Shown: positions 9,349 to 22,996, numbered from the stretch's first letter. The stretch: DNA of 36,170 bases from an uncultured Opitutia bacterium (GCA_903925425.1 CAIYFD010000027.1:1-36170); one strand, 5' to 3'. Numbers and translations: made by a program. The notes: generated from the sequence alone by a model not told the origin.

Positions 9349-10892
9349 ACGCGACGCGACCATCCAGGCTGGGACTGAAGGGCAACCGCGGCTCGGCGCT
9401 GCTGGCGGTGATGTGCTTCGCGACGGTCCTCGTCCTCGCCCTCACGACCTTTCAGGCGCTCTGCAACCAGACCCTCAAGACCAGCAACCGCAACGCCCAG
9501 AGCACCCATGCGATCGAGCTGGCGGAATTGGGCATGGAGACCGCCGTCTGGTCGCGTACCAACGCCAAGTGGACCACCGCCGCCGGCGGCATCGGCGACT
9601 GGACCATCAGCAGCGGCACGGCGTCCATCACCCTCTCCGGGGCGAACTATAATTTCAGCAACGGCGCCACCGGCTCCGTCGCGATCAGCGTGACGAATTA
9701 CAATGTGACCACGTACACGTACGGGACCACCCAAACGTACCCGACCTCGGTGGCGACTGTCACGGCCACCATCACGCTCGCCGACGGGTCCACGGTGGCG
9801 CGTCAGCTCAAGGCCACGCTGAAGAAAACCGAGCCGGTCGCCAACGCCGTCGCCGCCCTCACCACCACCAATGGCGCCTCGACCTACGGCGGGACGGTGA
9901 CGATGTACTCCGGCGGATCGAGTGTCGACAGCTACTCGTCGTCCGTTGAAGCCGCAAAAACTCCCACCCCCTTCCCCGCCACGCCGACCACCGACTATGC
10001 CGCGATCGTGATGGCCAGCACCACGGTGACGATGCAGAGCAGCGCCACGATCAACGGTTACATCGCCACCGCCCCGAACGGCAGCAATGCGGTCTCCCTG
10101 AGTTATACAACCGGCGCCTCCGGCTCCAAGCTGAAGGGCCCCAGCACCTCCGCGACGCTGAACATCGACACCACCCGGCAGACCACGAGTCCCTACCAAA
10201 ACGCCTTTGATGTCACCGCCCCCACGAGCGGCACGGCCTTGTCAGCGCCGACGGGCACCGTCTATCTGGGAGCATACAACAGCCGGACGGTTTACCTGGC
10301 CTCCGCGGGTTCCCTCTACATCGACTCCGGCACCTTTATCATCGACGGCAAGGACGTGAACGGAGACGGGGTGGACGACGCGACCGACATCAACAGCGAC
10401 GGGGTCATCAACTCCAGCGACTACAAGAACGATGTGGTCATCGTGGTATCGAGCTACCTCCAGGTCTACCCGGCGGGCGGCAACATCATCATCCGGAACG
10501 GCGGTTCCCTGAAGCTCCTGGTCGCGGGCAGTTTCATCGTGCACACGGGCGGCATCGACAACCAGACCAAGCTGCCGAAAAATCTCTCGATCATCGGCAC
10601 GGGCAGCACGTCATCCGGCGCTTCGAGCTACATCTACTCGCCCACGAAGTTCTACGGCACCGTCTACACGCCGCGCCAAGACTTCACCTTTTACGGGTAC
10701 AATGCCGCCTCGGAGTTCTTTGGGGCCATGGTCGGGAGCAACGTCTACATCTATCCCCTGAGTTCCAGCAACCTGAAGGTCCACTACGACAAGGATCTCG
10801 CGACCGAAGTGTTCCGGGACGTCACCACGCCCTACGTGGTCCAGGGCGGAACCTTGAAGGAATACGACGTCGCAACCGGGACGGAGCTCTGA
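9345..10892 (+). CDS. PilX-like/DUF7305-like pilus-associated protein with an EF-hand/dockerin-like insertion
   Basis: N-terminus RGSALLAVMCFATVLVLALTTFQALCNQTLKTSNRNAQSTHAIELAELGMETA is PilX-like. C-terminus YIYSPTKFYGTVYTPRQDFTFYGYNAASEFFGAMVGSNVYI...KVHYDKDL resembles DUF7305-type beta-helix ends. DVNGDGVDDATDINSDGVINSSDY lies inside. Confidence 0.72.
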   Translation: MNATRPSRLGLKGNRGSALLAVMCFATVLVLALTTFQALCNQTLKTSNRNAQSTHAIELAELGMETAVWSRTNAKWTTAAGGIGDWTISSGTASITLSGANYNFSNGATGSVAISVTNYNVTTYTYGTTQTYPTSVATVTATITLADGSTVARQLKATLKKTEPVANAVAALTTTNGASTYGGTVTMYSGGSSVDSYSSSVEAAKTPTPFPATPTTDYAAIVMASTTVTMQSSATINGYIATAPNGSNAVSLSYTTGASGSKLKGPSTSATLNIDTTRQTTSPYQNAFDVTAPTSGTALSAPTGTVYLGAYNSRTVYLASAGSLYIDSGTFIIDGKDVNGDGVDDATDINSDGVINSSDYKNDVVIVVSSYLQVYPAGGNIIIRNGGSLKLLVAGSFIVHTGGIDNQTKLPKNLSIIGTGSTSSGASSYIYSPTKFYGTVYTPRQDFTFYGYNAASEFFGAMVGSNVYIYPLSSSNLKVHYDKDLATEVFRDVTTPYVVQGGTLKEYDVATGTEL

Positions 10893-11009
10893 AGACAAAC
10901 CTCCCAGCGGCAAGGCGGCGCGAACGCGGGATGGCGGGTTTCCCCATCAGGCTTGCTTCCGCCTTGCCCGCCGGACCGGGGTTCCGCTGACTGGAGCCGC
11001 GACCTACCA

Positions 11010-12131
11010 ATGTTTAAGCGGAAAGACCGGCATAGTGTCCTGATCGGCCTCAACGAGCACAGCGTGAAGCTGGCTCGGCTGCTGCAGTTGGAAGGCAAGC
11101 CCCTCGGGGTCGACCGCTTTACGGAGGTCCGGGCCAACGACGAGGAGGCCGTCGCGGCCTGGATCCGCACAAATTTTCCGGAGCAAATCAGCGGACTCCT
11201 CCCGGCCTACGCGACCTTCTACCCCGGCGAGCGCCTGCTCATGCGCGAGGTCGTCAACACCCGCCGCCTGCTCGAGCCGGCCTATCTCCCGGGCTTGGTC
11301 CAGGAACAGGCCAAGATTTCGTCCGCCAAGGAGTGGCAGTGCGGCCTAATAAGCTCGGCTGACGGCAGCCCCCTCACGCCGGAAAGCACCCAGCGTTCCG
11401 GCCTCATCGTCGGTGTGCCGTGGACCGCCGTACGCGATCTCCAGCAGAAACTGAAACGCTGGGGCCTGCGGCCGCGCCGCCTGGAGCTGGGCACCCTGAC
11501 GATGCTGGGCGGAATCAGCCGCCACATGGGCACGATTGCCTACGGGCACTCCGTCGCCGCCTGCGAGATCGGCCAGTCCCAGACCCGCCTCTACCTCATC
11601 GGCAAGGACGGCGTGCACACGCCGCCCGCCCTGCCCCACGGCCTGCTCTCCGTCATGGAAGCGGCCATGAAGGAGCTGGGCGCGCCCGACGTGGAAGCGG
11701 CCCTGCGGCAACTGGAGGAGCAGCCAGAGGCGCTCCTCACCCACAGCCGCCGCCTGGTCCGCATGCTTTCCCGCCATCTGCGCCCGGCGATCGACTACTT
11801 CGAGATGCAGACCGGCCAGCGCATCGGCTCGCTCTTCTGCGCCCATCTGCCCAGCCGGTTGCACTGGCTGGAGACCGCGCTCTGCAGCGCCGTCGACCTC
11901 GACCCCTTCCCGCTCGACCTGCCGTCGTGGCTGACCTCGGCCGGTCTGGAGAGCGAGCCGACCCCCGAAACCGCGCCCGGGGCCGACTGGGTGCAATTGC
12001 TCGGCGTCGTCGGCCAGCTCTCGCCCACGACCGCCGCGGCTCCGGCGCCGGCCGCACCCGCGGCACCCGCTGCTGCGCCCGCGACCGCCGCCACCAATCC
12101 ACCTCTCCCTCCCCATGGCCCGGAATCGTGA
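11010..12131 (+). CDS. PilM-like (actin-fold) pilus/secretion assembly protein
   Basis: MFKRKDRHSVLIGLNEHSVKLARLLQLEGKPLGVDRF... then Ala/Pro-rich tail. Assignment rests mostly on position upstream of PilN/PilO-like genes; divergent sequence. Confidence 0.6.
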   Translation: MFKRKDRHSVLIGLNEHSVKLARLLQLEGKPLGVDRFTEVRANDEEAVAAWIRTNFPEQISGLLPAYATFYPGERLLMREVVNTRRLLEPAYLPGLVQEQAKISSAKEWQCGLISSADGSPLTPESTQRSGLIVGVPWTAVRDLQQKLKRWGLRPRRLELGTLTMLGGISRHMGTIAYGHSVAACEIGQSQTRLYLIGKDGVHTPPALPHGLLSVMEAAMKELGAPDVEAALRQLEEQPEALLTHSRRLVRMLSRHLRPAIDYFEMQTGQRIGSLFCAHLPSRLHWLETALCSAVDLDPFPLDLPSWLTSAGLESEPTPETAPGADWVQLLGVVGQLSPTTAAAPAPAAPAAPAAAPATAATNPPLPPHGPES

Positions 12132-12699
12132 TCCGCTCGCGCTGAGCCCGAACTGGCACCTGGATCTCCGGCTTGAGGCCGAGTTGCCGGAGGACAACGT
12201 CGTGCGCACCCGCTTCGTGGTCGGGGCGGTCTTCGGGACCGGCGCGCTCATGTCACTGCTGCTGCTGGCCTGGGTCGGCTACACGCGTTCCGCCCTCCGC
12301 ACGGAAATCGCCGAGTGGGACCACATCGCGGCGGAGAGCAAAGCGAACGTCAACGAGGTCGAGCAGATGCAAAAGGAATTCGCGGGCGAGGCCCTGAAGG
12401 TCGAGAAGGCGGCCAAGATCATCAAGACGCGCCTGCTGTTCTCGGCCTTCGTCGCGAATGTCGCGCAGACCCGCCCAGCCGCGGTGACCGTCGACCAGAT
12501 CCAGTTGACCGAGGAAGGCATTTCGGTCGCCGGCCAGGTGGCCTCCAATGCGGAATTCACGCGCTACATGAGCGCGTTGAAACAGAACCCGAAATTCACC
12601 GGCGTGTTTGCCGAGATCAAACAGAAGAGCTTTGCCCCGGCCCGCAACGGCACGAACTTCGTTTTCGACATCCTGTTCCGCCTGAAGCCCAGCCCATGA
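12115..12699 (+). CDS. PilN-like membrane protein
   Basis: Single TM (TGALMSLLLLAWVGY) followed by coiled-coil and ferredoxin-like-sized domain; 17-nt overlap with the preceding gene. Assignment by topology and synteny. Confidence 0.55.
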   Translation: MARNRDPLALSPNWHLDLRLEAELPEDNVVRTRFVVGAVFGTGALMSLLLLAWVGYTRSALRTEIAEWDHIAAESKANVNEVEQMQKEFAGEALKVEKAAKIIKTRLLFSAFVANVAQTRPAAVTVDQIQLTEEGISVAGQVASNAEFTRYMSALKQNPKFTGVFAEIKQKSFAPARNGTNFVFDILFRLKPSP

Positions 12700-13253
12700 A
12701 CCCGGAGAAACTCAAGCAGCTCCTCGCCCTGCTCCGGCGCCATCTCTTCTCCGTGATCTGCACGGCGGTGACGGCGGCCGCTCTGGTCACCTCCGGCCTG
12801 TGGTGGCTCGGGATCCAGGATCTGCGGGACGAGCACAGCGAGCGGAGCGATCGGAACGAAAAGATGCTCAACCTGCTCAAGACGGGACCCGTCCTGAAAA
12901 CCGAACTGGCCTCGGTCAAGGAATTCACCCGGCGCCTCGAGGCCAACCTCGCCGCCGAGGAGGAACTGAGCGACAACGACGCCTATTTCCGGAATCTGGC
13001 GTCCAGCGTCCGTCTCCGCCTCGCCGACCTCCAGCAGATGATTTCCCCCGCGCTCGAGGAAGGCGCGCTCTACAAACGCATTCCATTCACCGTGCGCGTG
13101 GTCGGCTCCTACGCCCAGATCGAGGCGTTCCTGCATAAGGTGGAGACCGGCCCGCGGCTTGCCAACCTCACCGCCCTGAGCATGCTGCGCCTCAGCCCGG
13201 CCAGCACGGATGTCTCGCTCGAAATCGGACTCGAGCTGATCGGAAAGAAATGA
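12696..13253 (+). CDS. PilO-like membrane protein
   Basis: Single N-terminal TM (FSVICTAVTAAALVTSGLWWLGI), coiled-coil, then IPFTVRVVGSYAQIEAFLHKVETGPRLANLTALSMLRLSPAS, typical PilO/GspM-like fold segment. ATGA overlap with previous gene. Confidence 0.68.
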   Translation: MNPEKLKQLLALLRRHLFSVICTAVTAAALVTSGLWWLGIQDLRDEHSERSDRNEKMLNLLKTGPVLKTELASVKEFTRRLEANLAAEEELSDNDAYFRNLASSVRLRLADLQQMISPALEEGALYKRIPFTVRVVGSYAQIEAFLHKVETGPRLANLTALSMLRLSPASTDVSLEIGLELIGKK

Positions 13254-13783
13254 AGCTCACGACGTTCCTCGCCGTTCTGGTGCTCGCCGCCGGCCTCTGC
13301 GCCGCGGACGCACCGCCGCCCGCCAAGGCGGCCCCCGGAATTTCATCGCTGGCCACCCTGCCGCCCTCGCCGCTGACGACGAAGCTGAAGCAGGTTCGCA
13401 CCACCCTCGACGAGGTTTTTAAGGTCCGTGACCCCAGCAGCCCGCTGCCGGATCTGCGCCAGAATCCTTTCCAGATCCCGGGCGTCCCGGCGAGCACTGC
13501 CCAGGCGCAGAGTGGCAATGCCGGCGGCCGGGCCGGACCCCAGGCGCCCGAGACCGAGGCCGCGCGTTTGGCCCGGATCGCCAGCTCGCTGTCGTTTGGC
13601 TTCGTTGAAAAGAACGGCCTCGCACCGATGATCGCCATGGGCAGCAGCTCCTACAAGGAAGGTGAAGTCTACCGCGCGACCGATCCGGCAACCAACGCCC
13701 AATACCTCCTGCGCATTAAGAAGATCGCCGGTAAAAGCGTGACCTTCGGCTTGGGCAACTCCGAGTTCACGGTGACCAAGTAA
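13250..13783 (+). CDS. Exported protein, PilP/GspC-like position
   Basis: Signal peptide MKLTTFLAVLVLAAGLCAAD; Pro-rich linker; small C-terminal domain ending KKIAGKSVTFGLGNSEFTVTK. ATGA overlap with the PilO-like gene. Confidence 0.5.
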   Translation: MKLTTFLAVLVLAAGLCAADAPPPAKAAPGISSLATLPPSPLTTKLKQVRTTLDEVFKVRDPSSPLPDLRQNPFQIPGVPASTAQAQSGNAGGRAGPQAPETEAARLARIASSLSFGFVEKNGLAPMIAMGSSSYKEGEVYRATDPATNAQYLLRIKKIAGKSVTFGLGNSEFTVTK

Positions 13784-13865
13784 CGTCTGGGAAGGAGAGG
13801 AAGGGGCCTGCCGTTAAAGCATTTGACAGCACCCGGACCGGCCCGCACGTTTCGCCTCCGCTTGT

Positions 13866-13942
<77 letters not shown>

Positions 13943-13946
13943 ATTT

Positions 13947-13990
13947 AACTCCCTCGCCGACCGAAAGGTTGCGAGGGAGTTTTGGTTTTC
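13947..13990 (+). terminator. Rho-independent terminator after tRNA-Met
   Basis: AACTCCCTCGC (13947-13957) pairs perfectly with GCGAGGGAGTT (13971-13981), followed by TTGGTTTT. Confidence 0.85.
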
Positions 13991-14080
13991 ACTGCTGAAT
14001 CAATCCGGGCCTTGCGCCCTATTTCGGAAACCCTCCGGACCCGCACCCGTCATCACGGGAGTCCGCTTTCGCGTCCCGCC

Positions 14081-15739
14081 ATGAACCGCCGCAATCTCGC
14101 CCAGCTCTCGATCCTGCTCCTCCTGGGGATGGCGGCCCTGCTGGTCTGGCGGTATGGCCCCGTGCGGACCGCGGCGCCGGTCACCGCCCCGCAGGCTGTC
14201 GCCAAGTCCGTGGCACCGCGCCGGCCCGCCACCGCCGCCCGGCCCACCGCGGCTCCCCTTTCCTCCCTCTTCGACCAGGCCACCCGGCAGGAGGCGCTCG
14301 CCCTGCTCGAGCAAAGGCTTGTCCGCGCCAACGCCCGGCAGAACGAGGCCGTCATGCTGTTCCGCAGCGAAACCGCCTACCGGCAGTTCCTCGCCCGGGC
14401 CGCGGCGGCCGGCCTGACCGTGCTCGGCCAGCTCGACGGCCTCAATGCCGTCCGCGTGCGCTATGATTCGACCGACGCGCTCCTCTCCGAGCTGCTGGAC
14501 CACACCACCGATTACACCGAGGTGTCGGCCAACTACACCCTCCGCGCCCCACCGGTGCCGGCGACCGACAACCGCGCCGCCATCACCGAGGTTCCGATCG
14601 GCAACGGCCTGTTCGATTTCCTCGGCGCCGACGTGAACTCCACCACTTTGGGCCGGGGCGTCACCGTCGCCGTGCTCGACACGGGCGTCGCCGCCGACCC
14701 GACCTTCGTCGCCGGGCAGCTCCGCACCATCGACGTGGGGATGGGCACGGCCCCGGGAACCGGGCCCGAGGACGGGCACGGGACGGCAGTCGCGGCGCTC
14801 GCGGCCGGCACCGCCGACGGCGCCCAAGGCATCGCGAGTGCCGCCGGGATCCTGAGTATTCGCGTGACCGACGCGTCCGGCCTGGCCGACATCTTCACTC
14901 TTTCCCAGGGAATCATCGCGGCGATGGATGCCGGGGCCAACGTGATCAACATCAGCCTCGGCGGCTACGACACGAACTCCGTCCTTTCGTCCGCGATCGG
15001 CCGGGCCACAACCGCGGGCATCGCGATCGTGGCCTCGGCCGGCAACGATCAACTGTCCGGGCTCACCTGGCCGGCCGCCGACCCTCGGGTGATCTCGGTC
15101 GGGGCCGTCGACGGTACGGGCCAGCAGGTGACGTTCTCAAACTCCGGGCCGCAGCTCAGTCTTTCGGCCCCGGGCTACGGCGTGCCCACCGCGTGGCTCG
15201 ACAGCCAGCGCATCCTGATGGACGGCACCTCGGCGAGTGCCCCGCTCGTGGCCGGGACCATTGCCGCGGTGATCTCGCAGAATCCCACCCTGAGCGGCAC
15301 CGCCGCCGCCGCGATCGTGCAGCAGCACGCCAGCGACGCCGGCGAGGCCGGCAGCGATCCCAACTACGGCACCGGAATCCTGAATGTTGGCTGGACCATG
15401 AACCGCAACAATTCGGCCTACGCCGACACCGCCGTGGCCAGCACCCTGTACGATCCCGCCACCAGCATCACCAACGTCCTCGTCCAGAACCGCGGCAACC
15501 AGATCGTCGACGGCATGCAACTCCAGGTGACCGTCGGCTCGGATCCGCGCACCATCGGGGTCGGCCCCCTGCAACCCGGGGCATCCGTCTCGGTGCCACT
15601 CACGATTGACCAAGCCGCGCTGCAGGCGGCCGGCCAGCTCAACCTCGACATCCAGCTGGCCAACCCCGCCGGCCTGGCCGACCAGGTGCCGCTGAACAAT
15701 CGCGCCCGCGGCGCGATCACCGCCCCGGCGGCCAAGTGA
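14081..15739 (+). CDS. Subtilisin-like (S8) serine protease, membrane-anchored or exported
   Basis: Catalytic blocks VTVAVLDTGVAADP (Asp), EDGHGTAVAALAAG (His), MDGTSASAPLVAGTIAAV (Ser), plus ASAGND. N-terminal hydrophobic segment LSILLLLGMAALLVW. Start chosen at ATG 14081. Confidence 0.92.
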   Translation: MNRRNLAQLSILLLLGMAALLVWRYGPVRTAAPVTAPQAVAKSVAPRRPATAARPTAAPLSSLFDQATRQEALALLEQRLVRANARQNEAVMLFRSETAYRQFLARAAAAGLTVLGQLDGLNAVRVRYDSTDALLSELLDHTTDYTEVSANYTLRAPPVPATDNRAAITEVPIGNGLFDFLGADVNSTTLGRGVTVAVLDTGVAADPTFVAGQLRTIDVGMGTAPGTGPEDGHGTAVAALAAGTADGAQGIASAAGILSIRVTDASGLADIFTLSQGIIAAMDAGANVINISLGGYDTNSVLSSAIGRATTAGIAIVASAGNDQLSGLTWPAADPRVISVGAVDGTGQQVTFSNSGPQLSLSAPGYGVPTAWLDSQRILMDGTSASAPLVAGTIAAVISQNPTLSGTAAAAIVQQHASDAGEAGSDPNYGTGILNVGWTMNRNNSAYADTAVASTLYDPATSITNVLVQNRGNQIVDGMQLQVTVGSDPRTIGVGPLQPGASVSVPLTIDQAALQAAGQLNLDIQLANPAGLADQVPLNNRARGAITAPAAK

Positions 15740-15767
15740 GATCCCGCCGTTCCGGCGACAGTTGCGC

Positions 15768-17468
15768 TCAGCCGGAGTCTGAATCGGCCCCGGCGTTCTG
15801 CGGAATGTGCGGCACCGACACCCGCAGCAACATCCAGCCAAAGGCTGCGACCAGGGCGCTCGCCGCGACAAACCAGTCGCCATGCTCGACGTAAAAGCTC
15901 TTGAGTCCGATCCAGCGCTGGTCGCGTGAAACACTGATCGCGCGGGCGCCCCGGAAGTAAATGCTGCCCGCCTCGTTTGTCGCAGTATAGCGGACATAGC
16001 CAAACTCGTCGATCCAGCCGCTCCAGCCACCGTTGCCGACGCGCAGCACGGGCCGGCGGGTTTCCACCGCACGCAGCACCGAGTGCGCCGCATGCTGCAC
16101 TGCCGCGCCGTCCTCGCCGAACCAGCCGTTGTTGGTCAGCACCACGAGAACGTCGGCGCCAGCCTGCACCGAGCTGCGAGCGAGGGCCGGAAACACATCC
16201 TCGTAGCAAATCAGCGAACCGACCTCGGCGGTCGTGCCGTCCGCCGCCGTCACCTCGATGAGGCTCGGGGTCGTGCCGGGCAGGATGTCCCCATCCCCGA
16301 TCGGCACGATCTTCGACAGCCAGCCCAGCACCGGCCGGAAGGGCACAAACTCCCCGAAAGGCACGAGGTGGCGTTTGCGGTACGACTCAACCTGCAGTCC
16401 GCCCTGCGGCTTGATCAGGAATGCCCCGTTGGAAATGACCGTGCCCGCGCCCGGCACGTCCTCGATCCCAATCGAACCGATGAGCAGGGGTGTCTTCGCT
16501 CGCTGCGCGAGCCGCTCAGTCCACGCCTGGACGCTCGCGTCGCCCCGCACGGCCCAGGGCGTCACCGCCTCGGGCCAAAGGATCAGGTCGAGCGGGACGG
16601 AGGCCGCCTGCAGCGTGGTCTTTTCCAGCGCGCTGAGAATATCCGGCGCACTCGCCGGGTCCCATTTCAGGGTCTGCGGGATATAAGGCTGCACCAGCCC
16701 GACCCGCAGGAAACGCACCGCGAATTCAGTGCGGTGCACGGTCTCCTGCACATAGACCGCGAGGCAGGTCAGCAGCAGGAACATCGCGAGGAAAAATTCC
16801 TGGCTGCGTTTGGAGAAGCCCGTCTGCTCCTCGCGGAACAGCCGGTGCGCGTAGGCCGCGAAGCCGAGGTTCATGGCCACCAGCACGAAAGAAACCCCGC
16901 CCGCGCCCGTGTAGGCCGCAATCTGCAGGATGCTGATCCGCTTCCACTGGCTCGCGGCCAGCGGCAGCCAGGGGAAGCCGCTCAGGAACCAAGTCCGCGT
17001 CCACTCGATCACCACCCAAAGTCCGGCCAGCGCGAGCACGGCCACCAGGCGCACCGGGGTCGACCGGCCGAACATCCGCGGGATAGTCCACCAGGCAGCC
17101 AGGTACCAGACCCCGACCCATACTCCGGTAAAGGGCCCGAGCAGGAACAGCCCGAGCCACGAGACGTGGTGCAGCCAGCCGAGGATGATGGTCCATGCGA
17201 CCATCTGCGCGCCGAGCAGCGTGAGGGCGTAAACCTTGAATCCCGGCCGGAGGTAGGCCCAGAAGATGCCCGGCACGAGCATCGCGTAGGCGAACTCCGA
17301 CATCTCGTACGGCGGGAACGAGCCGACCGCGAGCACCACCGTCAGGACGGCGACGAGAACCGGGATGACCCGGTCCCAGCGCCGCGTCCAGTACGCCGGC
17401 GCCTTGGCATAAGGGTCGTCCGCAGGCAGGGCGGTGGCAGGTTCGGAAGTCACGCGGTGGTTAAGCAA
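15768..17468 (-). CDS. lnt: Apolipoprotein N-acyltransferase
   Basis: Multiple TM helices then nitrilase domain with LILWPEAVTPWAV (Glu), RKRHLVPFGEFVPFR (Lys), GSLICYEDVFPAL (Cys). Confidence 0.93.
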   Translation of the reverse strand: MLNHRVTSEPATALPADDPYAKAPAYWTRRWDRVIPVLVAVLTVVLAVGSFPPYEMSEFAYAMLVPGIFWAYLRPGFKVYALTLLGAQMVAWTIILGWLHHVSWLGLFLLGPFTGVWVGVWYLAAWWTIPRMFGRSTPVRLVAVLALAGLWVVIEWTRTWFLSGFPWLPLAASQWKRISILQIAAYTGAGGVSFVLVAMNLGFAAYAHRLFREEQTGFSKRSQEFFLAMFLLLTCLAVYVQETVHRTEFAVRFLRVGLVQPYIPQTLKWDPASAPDILSALEKTTLQAASVPLDLILWPEAVTPWAVRGDASVQAWTERLAQRAKTPLLIGSIGIEDVPGAGTVISNGAFLIKPQGGLQVESYRKRHLVPFGEFVPFRPVLGWLSKIVPIGDGDILPGTTPSLIEVTAADGTTAEVGSLICYEDVFPALARSSVQAGADVLVVLTNNGWFGEDGAAVQHAAHSVLRAVETRRPVLRVGNGGWSGWIDEFGYVRYTATNEAGSIYFRGARAISVSRDQRWIGLKSFYVEHGDWFVAASALVAAFGWMLLRVSVPHIPQNAGADSDSG

Positions 17469-17505
17469 TATCCAGACCGAACACGCGCGGCCGGCGCGCG
17501 GATTC

Positions 17506-20475
<2,970 letters not shown>

Positions 20476-20548
20476 GAAGGGCCGAGACCATAGCCCGGAG
20501 GGAAGGCTTGGCAAACGGCAATTTGGGTCGCGAAAGAGCGATTTTGAT

Positions 20549-20627
20549 GCGGAAAGCAGGAAAGCAGGAACGGATCAGGCAGGATCAAAATTCCGACCCC
20601 ACCTTTCCCCCTTTCCCCATTCTTCCC
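20549..20627. repeat. 8-nt-phased degenerate repeat region between secA and the UXS gene
   Basis: GCGGAAAG CAGGAAAG CAGGAACG GATCAGGC (20549-20580) and TTTCCCCC TTTCCCCA TTCTTCCC (20604-20627). ATTTTGAT (20541-20548) is matched by ATCAAAAT (20584-20591). Confidence 0.7.
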
Positions 20628-20631
20628 GGCT

Positions 20632-21558
20632 TCAGACCCGCGTCTTGAAGTAGGCGATGGTGCGCTTGAGACCGTCCTTGAGCGAAATGGCCGGCTCCCA
20701 CTTCAGGACCTTCTTGGCCAAGGCGATGTCGGGCTTGCGCTGCTTGGGGTCGTCGGCCGGGAGCTCCTTGTGCACAATCTTCGATTTGCCGCCGACGAGC
20801 TTCAGCGTGAGCTCGGCCAGCTCCAGCATCGTGAACTCGCCCGGGTTGCCGAGATTCATGGGCCCGACGGTCTTCTCCTGGGCCATGAAGCGCACGAAGC
20901 CCTCGATCAGGTCGTCCACGTAACAGAACGAGCGCGTCTGCGAACCGTCGCCGTAGATCGTGATGTCGTCGCCCCGCAGGGCCTGCACGATGAAGTTCGA
21001 GACCACGCGGCCGTCGGCCTCGTGCATGCGCGGGCCGTAGGTGTTGAAAATGCGGACCACGCGGATATCGACCTTGTTCTCGCGGTGGTAGTCGAAGAAG
21101 AGCGTCTCGGCGCAGCGCTTGCCCTCGTCGTAGCAGGAACGTTTGCCGATCGGGTTGACGTTGCCCCAATACGACTCCGGCTGCGGGTGGACCTGCGGGT
21201 CGCCGTAAACCTCGCTCGTGCTGGCTTGGAACACCCGGGCCTTCACCCGCTTGGCGAGGCCGAGGCAGTTGATCGAGCCCATCACCGACGTCTTGATGGT
21301 CTTGATCGGGTTGTACTGGTAGTGCGGCGGTGAGGCCGGGCAGGCGAGGTTGTAGATCTGGTCCACCTCGTACTTGAACGGATCGATGATGTCGTGCCGC
21401 ACGAACTCGAAGTTCGGGTTGCCCGCGAGATGGGCGATGTTGAGCCGGCGCCCGGTGAAGAAGTTGTCGAGGCAGATGACCTCGTTGCCGTCCTTGAGCA
21501 GGCGGTCACAGAGGTGGGATCCGAGGAAGCCGGCGCCGCCGGTGACGAGGATTCGCAT
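20632..21558 (-). CDS. UDP-glucuronic acid decarboxylase / UXS-type SDR
   Basis: [44 protein letters not shown]...[36 protein letters not shown]...STSEVYGDP, the UXS signature. Confidence 0.92.
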   Translation of the reverse strand: MRILVTGGAGFLGSHLCDRLLKDGNEVICLDNFFTGRRLNIAHLAGNPNFEFVRHDIIDPFKYEVDQIYNLACPASPPHYQYNPIKTIKTSVMGSINCLGLAKRVKARVFQASTSEVYGDPQVHPQPESYWGNVNPIGKRSCYDEGKRCAETLFFDYHRENKVDIRVVRIFNTYGPRMHEADGRVVSNFIVQALRGDDITIYGDGSQTRSFCYVDDLIEGFVRFMAQEKTVGPMNLGNPGEFTMLELAELTLKLVGGKSKIVHKELPADDPKQRKPDIALAKKVLKWEPAISLKDGLKRTIAYFKTRV

Positions 21559-21561
21559 GAT

Positions 21562-21694
21562 ATTCGATTTTTGATTTCGGAAGCGTCCGGAACCGCGGCG
21601 TTAGATTCACCCGCACCCTTCGCCCATACCAGCGAAAAAGACCGTCCGGCCCGAGTCGGGTAACAATCCGAAATCGGGAATCAAAAATCCAAAA

Positions 21695-21697
<3 letters not shown>
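21562..21697. repeat. 7-nt-phased inverted repeat pair between the UXS gene and tgt
   Basis: Left: ATTC GATTTTT GATTTCG GA (21562-21581). Right, as reverse complement: GATTTTG GATTTTT GATTCCC GATTTCG GATT (ending within the tgt stop codon). Confidence 0.8.
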
Positions 21698-22840
<1,143 letters not shown>

Positions 22841-22845
22841 GAGGA

Positions 22846-22996
22846 AACGCTCAACGTTCAACGCTCAACGCTCAACGTTCAAGTAGTGGCCGATTCGACC
22901 CGAGAACGCTTAACGTTTAACGCTTACCTTTTAAGGTCCAAGTCAGAGCACTGCAGATCGAACTTAAAGGTTAAGCGTTAAACGTTAAGCGTTCTC
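22846..22996. repeat. Heptamer array plus 34-bp near-perfect inverted repeat between tgt and trpG/pabA
   Basis: AACGCTC AACGTTC AACGCTC AACGCTC AACGTTC (22846-22880), then arms 22902-22935 and 22963-22996 containing AACGCTT AACGTTT AACGCTT and its reverse complement. Confidence 0.9.

Noticed and set aside
22846-22996. CRISPR array interpretation of the repeats near tgt
   Set aside because: Units are 7 nt with no unique spacers and no cas genes nearby.
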